Both the position numbers and the translations under genes were made by a program. Under the pieces are notes generated by a model. It was not told where the DNA came from and made no database searches. It was given only the letters and a program-made list of their open reading frames with translations. 64,000 bases of DNA from Bacteroides propionicigenes. Its GTDB lineage: Bacteria > Bacteroidota > Bacteroidia > Bacteroidales > Bacteroidaceae. Positions 47,064-56,121 of the stretch are shown here, piece after piece. The stretch covers positions 1 through 64,000 of the forward strand of contig NZ_JAHBBW010000016.1 in NCBI RefSeq assembly GCF_018390535.1. The letters run 5' to 3'. Within the stretch, counting starts at the first letter, position 1, and every line of letters begins with the position of its first letter.

Positions 47064-48401
47064 ATGAATATCGAACGTATCATGTCCTCTTTGGAGGCAA
47101 AGCATCCCGGCGAGTCTGAATACCTTCAAGCCGTAAAGGAAGTACTTCTTTCTATCGAAGATATCTACAATCAGCATCCAGAGTTCGAAAAGGCTAAGAT
47201 TATAGAACGGTTGGTTGAACCTGACCGTATTTTTACTTTCCGTGTTACGTGGGTGGATGATAAGGGTGAGGTGCAAACCAATCTCGGTTATCGTGTACAG
47301 TTCAACAACGCCATTGGCCCGTACAAAGGCGGTATCCGTTTCCACGCTTCCGTGAACCTCTCTATCTTGAAGTTCTTGGGATTTGAACAAACTTTCAAGA
47401 ATGCTTTGACTACTCTGCCTATGGGTGGCGGTAAAGGTGGTTCGGATTTCTCTCCGCGTGGCAAGAGTGATGCGGAAGTGATGCGTTTCTGCCAGGCTTT
47501 CATGCTGGAGTTATGGCGTCATCTTGGCCCGGATATGGATGTGCCTGCCGGTGATATTGGCGTAGGCGGTCGTGAAGTGGGCTATATGTTCGGTATGTAT
47601 AAGAAGCTGACGCGTGAGTTCACGGGAACATTCACAGGTAAAGGTCTGGAATTCGGCGGTTCACTGATACGTCCTGAAGCAACAGGATTCGGCGGATTGT
47701 ATTTCGTACATCAGATGTTGGAAACCAAAGGCATTGATATTAAGGGTAAGACAGTTGCCATCTCCGGTTTCGGAAATGTGGCTTGGGGTGCAGCTACCAA
47801 AGCTACTCAGCTGGGTGCGAAAGTTGTCACTATCTCCGGTCCCGACGGCTATATTTACGACCCGAACGGTATCAGTGGTGAAAAGATAGATTATATGTTG
47901 GAACTTCGTGCATCGGGCAATGATATTGTAGCTCCGTATGCTGACGAATTCCCCGGCTCTACTTTCGTTCCCGGCAAACGCCCATGGGAAGTGAAAGCTG
48001 ATATTGCTTTGCCTTGCGCAACGCAGAATGAGCTGAATGGTGAAGATGCACAGCACTTAATTCATAATAAAGTGACTTGTGTAGGCGAAATCTCCAATAT
48101 GGGATGTACTCCCGAAGCTATCGACCTCTTTATCGAGAACAAGATTATGTATGCACCGGGTAAAGCTGTGAATGCAGGCGGTGTGGCTACCAGTGGTCTG
48201 GAAATGTCACAGAATGCCATGCACCTTAGCTGGAGCGCTGCCGAAGTGGATGAAAAACTTCATGCCATTATGCACGGTATCCATGCCCAGTGTGTGAAAT
48301 ATGGAACTGAACCTGACGGCTACATTAACTACGTGAAAGGCGCCAATATTGCCGGCTTCATGAAAGTAGCCCATGCCATGATGGGCCAGGGAATTATCTA
48401 A
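47064..48401 (+). CDS. gdhA: Glutamate dehydrogenase (NADP-type family)
   Basis: This 445-residue cytoplasmic enzyme interconverts glutamate with 2-oxoglutarate and ammonia. The catalytic region shows PMGGGKGGSDFSPRGKSDAEVMRFCQAFM with the active-site Lys. PAGDIGVGGREVGYMFG follows, and the nucleotide-binding fold has AISGFGNVAWGAA. The length matches the hexameric NADP-dependent family. It is a main ammonia assimilation enzyme in Bacteroides. A second gdh gene, whose last 18 codons are visible at 63943-64000, ends in an almost identical sequence, so the genome has at least two. An intrinsic terminator follows. Cofactor preference is inferred from the family. Confidence 0.96.
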   Translation: MNIERIMSSLEAKHPGESEYLQAVKEVLLSIEDIYNQHPEFEKAKIIERLVEPDRIFTFRVTWVDDKGEVQTNLGYRVQFNNAIGPYKGGIRFHASVNLSILKFLGFEQTFKNALTTLPMGGGKGGSDFSPRGKSDAEVMRFCQAFMLELWRHLGPDMDVPAGDIGVGGREVGYMFGMYKKLTREFTGTFTGKGLEFGGSLIRPEATGFGGLYFVHQMLETKGIDIKGKTVAISGFGNVAWGAATKATQLGAKVVTISGPDGYIYDPNGISGEKIDYMLELRASGNDIVAPYADEFPGSTFVPGKRPWEVKADIALPCATQNELNGEDAQHLIHNKVTCVGEISNMGCTPEAIDLFIENKIMYAPGKAVNAGGVATSGLEMSQNAMHLSWSAAEVDEKLHAIMHGIHAQCVKYGTEPDGYINYVKGANIAGFMKVAHAMMGQGII

Positions 48402-48440
48402 AGAAAAACTTTGTTTAGTTGTATTTGTATTTGTGGTTTG

Positions 48441-48480
48441 TGCTGCCCCGGCCTGCGAAGGTGTGGGCAGCATTATTTTT
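48441..48480 (+). terminator. Intrinsic terminator of gdhA
   Basis: TGCTGCCC at 48441-48448 pairs with GGGCAGCA at 48465-48472, followed by TTATTTTTTTT. It separates gdhA from the peptidase gene, whose own promoter follows immediately. Confidence 0.8.
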
Positions 48481-48485
48481 TTTAT

Positions 48486-48493
48486 TACCTTTG
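48486..48493 (+). promoter_or_regulatory. -7 box for the M24 peptidase gene
   Basis: TACCTTTG directly after the gdhA terminator is a full TAnnTTTG match. It excludes the longer frame that opens at 48419 and supports the start at 48521. Confidence 0.6.
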
Positions 48494-48520
48494 CATCTCG
48501 AAATTATAAATAACAAAGAG

Positions 48521-49684
48521 ATGTTACAACCGGAGTTGAAATTAAGACGTGATAAGATACGTGCTCTCATGGCACAGCAAGGCATTGATGCGGCTCTTAT
48601 CACTTGTAATGTAAATTTAATCTATACGTACGGACGTGTTGTCAGCGGATATTTATATTTGCCGCTGAATGCCCCTGCACGTTTGTTCATAAAACGTCCT
48701 AATGACATTGAGGGCGAACATATCCACCCTATCCGTAAGCCGGAACAGATTATTGAGTTGTTGAAAGAATGCGGTCTGCCTTTGCCGACCAAGCTGATGT
48801 TGGAGGGTGACGAACTTCCTTTCAGAGAGTATAACCGCTTGGCTGCCTGCTTTCCTGAAACGGAGGTTGTACCTTGCGGTACTGCATTGATTCGTCAGGC
48901 ACGAAGCATAAAGACTCCGATAGAAATTGAAATGTTCCGTCGTTCCGGAACTGCCCACACAAAGGCGTACGAACAGATTCCTTCGGTTTATCAGCCGGGA
49001 ATGACTGATTGCCAACTTTCTATCGAGATAGAACGGTTGATGCGTCTGGAAGGTTGTCTGGGCATTTTCCGGGTATTCGGGCAAAGCATGGAAATCTTTA
49101 TGGGAAGCCTTTTGGCAGGTGATAATGCGGCAGTACCTTCCCCGTACGATTTTGCATTGGGTGGTAAAGGTATCGACCCGTCATTGCCCGGTGGAGTAAG
49201 CGGCACTCTCTTGCAAGAGGGACAATGCTTTATGGTAGATATGGGCGGAAACTTCTATGGCTACATGGGTGATATGAGCCGTGTGTTTTCCATCGGTAAG
49301 TTGCCGGAACAAGCATATGCCGCACATCAGACGTGTTTGGAGGTGCAAGAGGCTGTTGCCGCAATGGCAAAACCGGGTACCGTGTGTGAAGATATGTACA
49401 ACAAGGCTGTTGAGATAGTAACTAAAGCCGGTTTTGCGGACTATTTTATGGGAGTGGAGCAAAAGGCAAAGTTCATAGGTCATGGTATCGGGCTGGAGAT
49501 AAACGAAATGCCGGTATTGGCTCCCCGCATGAAGCAGGAGTTGGAGCCGGGTATGGTATTTGCTTTGGAACCCAAGATTGTCTTGCCGGGCATCGGTCCT
49601 GTCGGAATTGAAAACTCTTGGGTCGTAACAACGGATGGTTTGGAAAAACTGACGTTGTGCAAAGAGGAGATTGTGGAACTGTGA
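48521..49684 (+). CDS. M24-family Xaa-Pro aminopeptidase-like protein
   Basis: This 387-residue protein has a creatinase N-terminal domain (about 1-135) and a pita-bread M24 domain. Metal ligands are visible in order: Asp in VDMGGNFYG, Asp in MGDMSRVF, His in IGHGIGLEINEMP, Glu in ALEPKIV and Glu in GIENSW. This set fits a two-metal Xaa-Pro peptidase that removes N-terminal residues next to proline. I start it at 48521 because a terminator and promoter lie within the longer frame. It has its own promoter and no operon partner. Confidence 0.92.
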   Translation: MLQPELKLRRDKIRALMAQQGIDAALITCNVNLIYTYGRVVSGYLYLPLNAPARLFIKRPNDIEGEHIHPIRKPEQIIELLKECGLPLPTKLMLEGDELPFREYNRLAACFPETEVVPCGTALIRQARSIKTPIEIEMFRRSGTAHTKAYEQIPSVYQPGMTDCQLSIEIERLMRLEGCLGIFRVFGQSMEIFMGSLLAGDNAAVPSPYDFALGGKGIDPSLPGGVSGTLLQEGQCFMVDMGGNFYGYMGDMSRVFSIGKLPEQAYAAHQTCLEVQEAVAAMAKPGTVCEDMYNKAVEIVTKAGFADYFMGVEQKAKFIGHGIGLEINEMPVLAPRMKQELEPGMVFALEPKIVLPGIGPVGIENSWVVTTDGLEKLTLCKEEIVEL

Positions 49685-49694
49685 TAGATATTAG

Positions 49695-49820
49695 TCACTT
49701 CACCCTTCTATTCAATTGGTTATTAGCCTTGGACGGTTTCGATTTTCCGATTCTCTTTCCTGTCGGTTTGGCTTTATTGTTCCGGTTGGGATGTGATTGT
49801 GCTTTTTTAGTCTCCTTCAT
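49695..49820 (-). CDS. Candidate very basic 41-residue small protein
   Basis: An ATG at 49820 overlaps the last codons of the DUF3843 gene and opens a 41-codon frame ending at 49695. The peptide begins MKETKKAQSHPNRNN and has about 14 Lys or Arg residues, no acidic residue after Glu3, and no hydrophobic core. The overlap could allow translational coupling. It may be a nucleic-acid-binding small protein or a chance frame; nothing recognisable supports either. Confidence 0.35.
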   Translation of the reverse strand: MKETKKAQSHPNRNNKAKPTGKRIGKSKPSKANNQLNRRVK

Positions 49821-50805
49821 AATATTCACATAAATAATAGCGGGCGATAAAGTCCCAATTCTTGTGTAAGATTTCTTTGCCGTCGGGAAAAGGAAGTTGT
49901 ACCTCCGGTAATATTCCTTGGCCCATTCCGTATTTTATTAAATCGAATGGGCAAGTTCCCGGACGGCAGAAAAGTTCGTAACCTTTGGCTGCGGCGCGTT
50001 CGGCGTTGTACATAGGATTGTGTGCTTCACGAAAATAGGCAGCTACATCAGGGGCTATCAGCATACCTTTGGCATTGGCGTAGATTACGAACTCTTTGTT
50101 ATGCTGTAAGTCGGGCAGCAAAGAAGAAGGGGTGTCTTCCCATTTCAAGACCTCAACAAAGAATTTGCAAAGCTCTTTATAGGTAGTAAAGTATAACAGG
50201 GGTTTGCCACTACTGTATTCCAGACTGTACTCAACATTCTTGCTCAGTCTTGTTTCCGGAGTAATTTCAGGAAGAGGAGTTGATGGGGTGTCTAATAGAT
50301 TGGTCCCCGTTACCCATGAAGAAGAAGGCGTTTCGTTGATAGGAGCTTCTTCAAAATTCTCATCCATTAGTTTGTATATTTCTTGGGCTAAGGTCGATAA
50401 ACCTTTGTCATGCGGATTGTGCAGGGCATATTCGTCCGGTTCATTGAGTGCGGGATGAGATTTTAATGTCCACAGTACGAAAGCTATATCTTCCGGATTG
50501 ATTTCATCGGGGATGTAGCTGTCGGATAACTGATAGAAGGGAAGATACGTATTATATAATGAATGGTATGTATCGGAGAATATTTTCCAACCTCCTGTCC
50601 GGGCAATTACATCTTGAAAATACACACAGAGTGAGATTGCAGCATTTTTCTGCGCATTGTCATCCCCCTCGAATAGAGGAGACAGCTTTATTATCGGCAA
50701 TATTTTTGCAGCAAAATCAAGATACCATTGGTCGCCGGATAGAATGCGTGTGCGTTTATTGGCTGCTAACCATTGTTTCATGAAAATAGGGGCTGTTTTC
50801 ATCAC
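49807..50805 (-). CDS. DUF3843-type protein of unknown function
   Basis: This 332-residue protein has no signal peptide or membrane segment and is probably cytoplasmic. It is rich in aromatic residues and contains WYLDFAAKILP near the start and FCRPGTCPFDLIKYGMGQGILPEV near the end. It resembles Bacteroidetes proteins annotated as DUF3843, by recognition only. Pro/Ser/Thr-rich residues at about 155-180 suggest a flexible linker between two halves. It lies 34 bp after ruvA and is probably cotranscribed with it. No catalytic motif is visible. Confidence 0.8.
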   Translation of the reverse strand: MMKTAPIFMKQWLAANKRTRILSGDQWYLDFAAKILPIIKLSPLFEGDDNAQKNAAISLCVYFQDVIARTGGWKIFSDTYHSLYNTYLPFYQLSDSYIPDEINPEDIAFVLWTLKSHPALNEPDEYALHNPHDKGLSTLAQEIYKLMDENFEEAPINETPSSSWVTGTNLLDTPSTPLPEITPETRLSKNVEYSLEYSSGKPLLYFTTYKELCKFFVEVLKWEDTPSSLLPDLQHNKEFVIYANAKGMLIAPDVAAYFREAHNPMYNAERAAAKGYELFCRPGTCPFDLIKYGMGQGILPEVQLPFPDGKEILHKNWDFIARYYLCEYYEGD

Positions 50806-50839
50806 TTGTCTGTTTTGTAGGTGATTGATGCTTATGAGG

Positions 50840-51442
50840 TTATAGCCTTTTTAGCGCCAACTTGATAACTTGTTCTACCGGTGCGTCGGCATCTTCCTTT
50901 AAAATGGCCATTACTACTTTTTGCGAGGGAGCTTGTGCAAATCCCAGCATGGTAAGGGCGGCTATGGCCTCTTCCTGTACTTGGGCGTTGGCGGGGGTAA
51001 AAGCCGGACCCGTCATGGCGTCCCCTCCGGCAGCCATTCCCGTGGTTTTTATCTTATCTTTTAAATCAACTATCACACGCTGGGCCGTTTTCAGACCTAT
51101 ACCTTTTACTGTTTTCAGTAAATTGGCATTTTCCGTACTGATGACATTTATCAATTCAGAGGGAGATAGGGCTGAAAGAATCATACGTGCCGTATTGCCT
51201 CCGATGCCCGATACGGAAATCAGTAACAGGAACAATTCGCGCTCTTGCTTGTCGACAAATCCATATAAGACATACGCATCTTCGCGGATGGCCTCGTAGA
51301 TGTACAGTTTGCAGTTCTTTTTCCCTTGTATGGCGGCGTATGTGTTTAAGGAGATATTTATGGCATATCCCAAGCCGTTGCAATCTATAATGGCGCTTGC
51401 CGGGCTTAGTTCGGCAAGTTCACCTTTAATGTATTCTATCAT
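50840..51442 (-). CDS. ruvA: Holliday junction DNA helicase subunit RuvA
   Basis: This 200-residue protein binds four-way DNA junctions and loads the RuvB motor for branch migration. It has the N-terminal OB fold ([19 protein letters not shown]), two helix-hairpin-helix motifs ([17 protein letters not shown] and [17 protein letters not shown]) and the C-terminal three-helix domain that contacts RuvB ([12 protein letters not shown]). Length is normal. No ruvB or ruvC is in the window. It precedes the DUF3843 gene in the same direction. Confidence 0.97.
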   Translation of the reverse strand: MIEYIKGELAELSPASAIIDCNGLGYAINISLNTYAAIQGKKNCKLYIYEAIREDAYVLYGFVDKQERELFLLLISVSGIGGNTARMILSALSPSELINVISTENANLLKTVKGIGLKTAQRVIVDLKDKIKTTGMAAGGDAMTGPAFTPANAQVQEEAIAALTMLGFAQAPSQKVVMAILKEDADAPVEQVIKLALKRL

Positions 51443-51560
51443 ATCACATTACTCTTTCTTTTCTGCGAATGTAGGAATTATTATCGACTTTTACTCTCTA
51501 AAAAAAGAAAAACTCTGTGAAACTTGGGGACTTCTGTACTAAGATATAAATGAAAATGAT

Positions 51561-51568
51561 TACTTTTG
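51561..51568 (+). promoter_or_regulatory. -7 box for ddh
   Basis: TACTTTTG matches TAnnTTTG. It overlaps the first Met of the longest frame (51566), so translation must begin at 51587 or 51611. Confidence 0.5.
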
Positions 51569-51610
51569 CGCTCAGAAAATAGAAAGATGATAACTAAAAC
51601 CGATAAAAAG

Positions 51611-52510
51611 ATGAAAAAAGTAAGAGCTGCCATCGTGGGTTATGGCAATATCGGACATTTTGTACTTGAAGCATTACAAGCGGCTCCTGATTTTGAAATT
51701 GCCGGAGTGGTACGTCGTGCAGGAGCAGAGAACCGTCCTGCGGAATTGAGTGAATATTCCGTAGTGAAAGATATTAAAGAGTTGAAGGATGTAGATGTTG
51801 CAATTCTTTGTACTCCTACTCGCAGTGTCGAGAAATATGCTAAAGAAATATTGGCATTGGGTATTCATACGGTAGATAGTTTCGACATCCATACCGGTAT
51901 TCCGGCATTGCGTCGTACTTTGGATGCTGAGGCAAAAGCCCATAACACAGTGTCTATTATTTCTGCCGGTTGGGATCCGGGAAGCGATTCTGTTGTACGC
52001 ACCTTGCTGGAAGCCATTGCTCCGAAAGGTATTACTTATACCAACTTCGGTCCGGGTATGAGTATGGGACATACGGTAGCGGTGAAAGCCGTTGAAGGTG
52101 TAAAAGCGGCTCTTTCAATGACCATTCCTACCGGAACGGGCATACATCGCCGTATGGTTTACATCGAACTGAAGGATGGTTATGAATTTGAGAAAGTAGC
52201 AGCAGCTATCAAGGCAGATCCGTACTTCGTGAATGATGAAACGCACGTGAAGCTCGTTCCCAGTGTAGATGCGCTGTTAGATATGGGTCACGGTGTAAAC
52301 CTGACGCGTAAGGGTGTTTCAGGAAAAACTCAGAACCAGTTGTTCGAATTCAATATGCGTATCAATAATCCTGCGCTTACTGCGCAAGTGCTGGTGTGTG
52401 TGGCTCGTGCTGCAATGCGTCAACAACCGGGTTGCTATACAATGGTTGAGATTCCGGTAATTGATTTGCTGCCGGGCGACCGCGAAGAGTGGATTGCACA
52501 TTTGGTATAA
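51611..52510 (+). CDS. ddh: meso-Diaminopimelate D-dehydrogenase
   Basis: This 299-residue NADPH-dependent enzyme makes meso-diaminopimelate directly from tetrahydrodipicolinate and ammonia, a short route to lysine and peptidoglycan. It has the nucleotide fold IVGYGNIGHFVLEAL at the N-terminus and the DSFDIHTGI, SAGWDPGSDS and GPGMSMGHTVAVKAV substrate segments of the Ddh family. I chose the Met at 51611, which gives the usual MKKVRAAIVGYG start; 51587 is possible. The gene converges on rseP, with a double hairpin between them. Confidence 0.95.
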   Translation: MKKVRAAIVGYGNIGHFVLEALQAAPDFEIAGVVRRAGAENRPAELSEYSVVKDIKELKDVDVAILCTPTRSVEKYAKEILALGIHTVDSFDIHTGIPALRRTLDAEAKAHNTVSIISAGWDPGSDSVVRTLLEAIAPKGITYTNFGPGMSMGHTVAVKAVEGVKAALSMTIPTGTGIHRRMVYIELKDGYEFEKVAAAIKADPYFVNDETHVKLVPSVDALLDMGHGVNLTRKGVSGKTQNQLFEFNMRINNPALTAQVLVCVARAAMRQQPGCYTMVEIPVIDLLPGDREEWIAHLV

Positions 52511-52521
52511 GAGCATAAAAA

Positions 52522-52607
52522 AACAGATGATGTGTTTACGTGAAATGCATCATCTGTTAATCTTGTACACATCATCTGTTTCATTGAAGCAGATGATGTG
52601 TTTTTTT
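52522..52607. terminator. Tandem hairpins sharing one arm sequence
   Basis: AACAGATGATG (52522-52532) pairs with CATCATCTGTT (52548-52558). CACATCATCTG (52568-52578) pairs with CAGATGATGTG (52590-52600), followed by TTTTTTT. All four arms derive from one sequence, so alternative pairings are possible. It separates the convergent ddh and rseP genes and should terminate in both directions. Confidence 0.75.
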
Positions 52608-52618
52608 ATATCCTGTCG

Positions 52619-53959
52619 TCAGAAGAGGAATCGGAGTATATCGTTAAAGTTTGCCCAAATAAGCAAGCCGAACAGTAAGAACATACCTGCCATTTGCGCA
52701 CGTTCCATAAACTTGTCGCTGGGCTTGCGGCGTGCCACAATCTCGTAAATAAGGAACAAGACGTGTCCGCCGTCCAATGCCGGAATAGGCAGGATGTTCA
52801 TGAAAGCGAGGATGATGGAGAGGAATGCCGTCATGTACCAGAACTGATGCCAGTCCCATGTTGCAGGGAATATGCTGCCGATTGTTCCGAAACCGCCGAG
52901 CTGTTTGGCGCCCTCTTTGGAGAAGAGATATTTCATCTGGCTGACGTATCCTTTCAGCGTATTTACCCCCAAAGTTACTCCGGCGGGAATCGATGCGAAG
53001 AAACTATATTCTTTCTTGACAAAAGGCAACAACTTGTCGGTCTGTAACAATGCGGCAACACCGATTTGGTGTAAAGAATCTGTAGCCAGTGTTACGGTGT
53101 CTGCCACCCCGGCTCTTACATAGGTCAGGGTGAGAAGGCGGCTGGTACTGTCGTTAGCTGTCTTCTGACGGTTTTGCATTTCTTCTTGGAAGTCGAAATA
53201 GGCAATGTCGTGTCCGTTCAGTTGGGTGATGCTGTCGCCCGGTTGCAGTCCGGCAAGTGCGGCGGGACGGCCGGGTATAATGCTGTCAACAACAAACGGG
53301 TAACGGAATGATGCAAAGCGGACACTGTCGGCAAGCAGACGTTCCATCATGTCTTCGGGGATATATACGGAAGCCTCCTGTCCGTTACGCAATACGGTAA
53401 CTTGGCGCGCATCGACAATGTTTGTCAACATATCGCCTCCATAGCGTTCAAGGGGTACGCCGTCGGCAGATATCAATATGTCACCGTCGCGAAAACCGAT
53501 TGCTTTGGCTGTTTCGTTGAAGTCCATACCCAACGGCGCTTTCTGCAAAGGTACATATTCATCTCCCCAAGCAAAAAGTATCATGGAATAGATGAACAAT
53601 GCCAGCAAGAAGTTGAACAATACGCCGCCTACCATGATTAATAAGCGTTGCCATGCCGGTTTGGCGCGGAACTCCCACGGTTGCACAGGTTGTTTCATTT
53701 GTTCGGTATCCATAGATTCGTCTATCATACCCGCAATCTTAACATATCCGCCTAAGGGTAACCAACCGATACCATATTCTGTTTCACTGTTTTTAGGCTT
53801 AAATTTGAATAGCGTGAATCCGAAGTCAAAGAATAAACAAAACTTTTCCACTCGTGTCTTGAATAAGCGAGCAAAGAGAAAGTGCCCTCCTTCGTGGACT
53901 ATGATGAGCAATGAAAGGCTCATTATAAGTTGTAGGGCACGGATTAAAAATGTTTCCAT
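52619..53959 (-). CDS. rseP: RseP-type site-2 membrane metalloprotease
   Basis: This 446-residue inner membrane protease cleaves transmembrane segments of regulatory proteins. It shows the zinc motif HEGGH at 22-26 in the first helix, the PDZ region with GDILISADGVPLERYGG and a second with LQPGDSITQLNGHDI, and the third zinc ligand in PALDGGHVLF near residue 394. There are four membrane helices. It is the last gene of a leftward operon after dxr. In E. coli the same pair is linked to the sigma-E response; here the substrate is unknown. An AT-rich repeat element lies just before its start. Confidence 0.95.
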   Translation of the reverse strand: METFLIRALQLIMSLSLLIIVHEGGHFLFARLFKTRVEKFCLFFDFGFTLFKFKPKNSETEYGIGWLPLGGYVKIAGMIDESMDTEQMKQPVQPWEFRAKPAWQRLLIMVGGVLFNFLLALFIYSMILFAWGDEYVPLQKAPLGMDFNETAKAIGFRDGDILISADGVPLERYGGDMLTNIVDARQVTVLRNGQEASVYIPEDMMERLLADSVRFASFRYPFVVDSIIPGRPAALAGLQPGDSITQLNGHDIAYFDFQEEMQNRQKTANDSTSRLLTLTYVRAGVADTVTLATDSLHQIGVAALLQTDKLLPFVKKEYSFFASIPAGVTLGVNTLKGYVSQMKYLFSKEGAKQLGGFGTIGSIFPATWDWHQFWYMTAFLSIILAFMNILPIPALDGGHVLFLIYEIVARRKPSDKFMERAQMAGMFLLFGLLIWANFNDILRFLF

Positions 53960-53964
53960 CTAAT

Positions 53965-53994
53965 TATTTACTATTTTATGATTTACAATTTACT
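53965..53994 (-). promoter_or_regulatory. 30-nt AT-rich leader element before rseP
   Basis: The minus-strand element ends 5 nt before the rseP start codon. It matches the element before gmk (60337-60366) at 28 of 30 positions and has the same orientation to the start. It may serve as a translation leader. Confidence 0.5.
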
Positions 53995-54016
53995 GTTTAC
54001 TGTTTACTGTTTACTG
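53989..54016. repeat. Heptamer tandem repeat, four copies
   Basis: TTTACTG is repeated four times without interruption in the dxr-rseP spacer. Such a tract could change in copy number by slippage and alter the spacer length. It partly overlaps the AT-rich leader element. Confidence 0.75.
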
Positions 54017-54042
54017 TTTGATTTTTAACTGTCAATATCTGA

Positions 54043-55191
54043 TTATATCAGCTCTTCCGCTATCCGTCTGGCTTCCGCATCAGTTGCTACATAGTCCTCG
54101 TAAGTAGGCTTCTGTATGAAAGACACGCGTGCCATTGTCTTTTCAATGACATCGCTCATGCCGAGGAAGGAGATTTCATCCCGTAAGAAAGCGGCTACCA
54201 CCACCTCATTGGCTGCATTGACGATACATGGCATATTGCCTGCGCGGTGTAAGGCCTCGTATGCCAGCGCCAGATTGCGGAAACGTTTCGTATCCGGCTG
54301 TTCGAATGTCAGGTCTGTACACAGTTTGAAGTCCAGCCGCGGGAAGGATGCTTTCAGGCGTTCCGGATAGGAGAATGCGTATTGAATGGGCAGTCGCATA
54401 TCCGGCATTCCCAACTGTGCTTTCACCGCCCCGTCTTCGAATTGTACCATCGAATGAATAACGGACTGCGGGTGTACCACCACTTCTATTTGGTCGGGAC
54501 GCACGCCGAACAGCCATTTTGCTTCAATCACCTCAAAACCCTTGTTCATCATGGAAGCGGAGTCTATGGTGATTTTGGCTCCCATATCCCAATTGGGGTG
54601 TTTCAAAGCCTGTGCTTTGGTTACGGTGGCGAGTTGTTCTATTGTACAGGTACGGAACGGACCGCCGGAAGCTGTCAGTATTACTTTCTCAATAGGGTTG
54701 CCTACCTCTCCGGCCAAACACTGGAATACAGCGGAGTGTTCGGAGTCTACCGGAAGGATGGGAGTGCCGCTGAAACGTGCCAAGTCATTAATGAGTTCAC
54801 CGGCTACGACCAATGTTTCCTTGTTGGCAAGGGCTATTACTTTGCGTGCACGAATGGCGTTCATAGTCGGCTTCAGCCCGGCATAGCCCACCATAGCGGT
54901 CAGTACAAGGTCAATAGGCGTTTCCGCTACAATCTGGCATAATGCTTCTTCTCCGGCATACACTTTAATAGGCAGGTCGGCAAGTGCGTCTTTCAGTTGT
55001 TGGTATTTTGTTTCGTTTGCTATTACCACTGCTTCAGGCTTGAACTTGCGGGCCTGGGCAATCAGATCATCTACCCGGTTGTTGGCTGTCAGCACATAGG
55101 CCTCGTATTGGTCAGGATGCTCCTCTATGACCTGCAATGCCTGTGTACCGATAGAACCGGTAGAGCCAAGTATGGCAATTTGTTTCTTCAT
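54043..55191 (-). CDS. dxr: 1-Deoxy-D-xylulose-5-phosphate reductoisomerase
   Basis: This 382-residue enzyme catalyses the second step of the MEP isoprenoid pathway, forming 2-C-methyl-D-erythritol 4-phosphate with NADPH. It has the nucleotide-binding GSTGSIGTQALQVIEEH, the phosphate-binding ASGGPFRT, and HPNWDMGAKITIDSASMMNKG with the metal-binding residues and flexible loop. Length is typical. It lies in the leftward operon between the M23 peptidase and rseP. It is the usual target of fosmidomycin. Confidence 0.97.
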   Translation of the reverse strand: MKKQIAILGSTGSIGTQALQVIEEHPDQYEAYVLTANNRVDDLIAQARKFKPEAVVIANETKYQQLKDALADLPIKVYAGEEALCQIVAETPIDLVLTAMVGYAGLKPTMNAIRARKVIALANKETLVVAGELINDLARFSGTPILPVDSEHSAVFQCLAGEVGNPIEKVILTASGGPFRTCTIEQLATVTKAQALKHPNWDMGAKITIDSASMMNKGFEVIEAKWLFGVRPDQIEVVVHPQSVIHSMVQFEDGAVKAQLGMPDMRLPIQYAFSYPERLKASFPRLDFKLCTDLTFEQPDTKRFRNLALAYEALHRAGNMPCIVNAANEVVVAAFLRDEISFLGMSDVIEKTMARVSFIQKPTYEDYVATDAEARRIAEELI

Positions 55192-55260
55192 CAGCTTTAT
55201 AGTTTATGATTTCAGATTTTTATATCTTATATTTCATGCTTTACACCTCATATTTCATCC

Positions 55261-56121
55261 TCAAAATACGATATAAAGTTCCGGATTCACCGCCCTTCCC
55301 TTGTGCCACAATTCAAAGTGCAAATGCGGGCCAGTAGTCAGTTGTCCGGTGTTTCCTACTAACGCAATGGCTTCTCCGCCTTTTACGATGTCTCCCTCTC
55401 GTTTCAACAGAGAGCCGCAATGCTTGTAGACGGACACAAAATCTTGGTTGTGCTGTACTTCTATCAAATAGCCGGTTTCGGCAGTGTAAGTACTTAGAAT
55501 GACTGTCCCGTCCAGAGTTGCCAATACACTCTCTCCCGGATTGGCGGCTATGTCTGTACCGAAGTGCTTCTTCTCTGCATTAAAAGGAGAAGAAATCATG
55601 CCGCGGGTGGGACGGTAGAATATCAATCCGTCTACTTCGGGGCGTGAGGTGATGCTTGTCAGGTTGTATTTTTCGGTTTCCTCGTATTGTTTGCGGAATT
55701 CGGCTTCGCGTTGCGTACGTTCCATGAGTGAATCTTCGCGTACGGTGGTCAGTGAGTCTATGGAATGGATGGTGTCGGCTTTTATCTTACCTTGAAAAAT
55801 ATCCTGAATGTTCATTATGTACAGGTTTTGCCTGTCCACCAGTTGTTGGAGCGAGTCTACACGCAGGGCATTTTCTACAACCTGTGCGCGAATTTCACTG
55901 TTCATATATCCGGGCAGATAATTGCGCAGCGGGGTAAAAGCTACAATCAGGGAAGCAATCAGAAACAGCACTGTCAGTACGGAAAGCAATACGGAGATTC
56001 CGTTCAGCTTGGACACACGCAACGTGACAATATCCTCAAGGGTATTCTCGTTCGTAACTGTCAGTCTATACTTAAACTTGATATTACTCCAGAATGCTTT
56101 TCTTCTTTTCTTCTTCTTCAT
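55261..56121 (-). CDS. M23-family cell wall metallopeptidase
   Basis: This 286-residue protein has a basic N-terminus, one membrane helix at about 43-65, a helical segment at about 75-165 and a LytM/M23 domain to the end. Metal ligands are seen in HFGTDIAA (HxxxD) and GPHLHFELW (HxH), with the catalytic His in YKHCG. It would act in the periplasm on peptide cross-links in peptidoglycan, or regulate amidases. Its start codon directly follows the rimM stop (no spacing). It is part of the tsaB-rseP operon with murA, another cell wall gene. Confidence 0.93.
   Translation of the reverse strand: MKKKKRRKAFWSNIKFKYRLTVTNENTLEDIVTLRVSKLNGISVLLSVLTVLFLIASLIVAFTPLRNYLPGYMNSEIRAQVVENALRVDSLQQLVDRQNLYIMNIQDIFQGKIKADTIHSIDSLTTVREDSLMERTQREAEFRKQYEETEKYNLTSITSRPEVDGLIFYRPTRGMISSPFNAEKKHFGTDIAANPGESVLATLDGTVILSTYTAETGYLIEVQHNQDFVSVYKHCGSLLKREGDIVKGGEAIALVGNTGQLTTGPHLHFELWHKGRAVNPELYIVF

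Noticed and set aside
49618..49833. A 71-codon plus-strand frame after the M24 peptidase gene
   Set aside because: It starts inside the peptidase gene and overlaps the DUF3843 end. The opposite strand has a better small frame with a coupled start.
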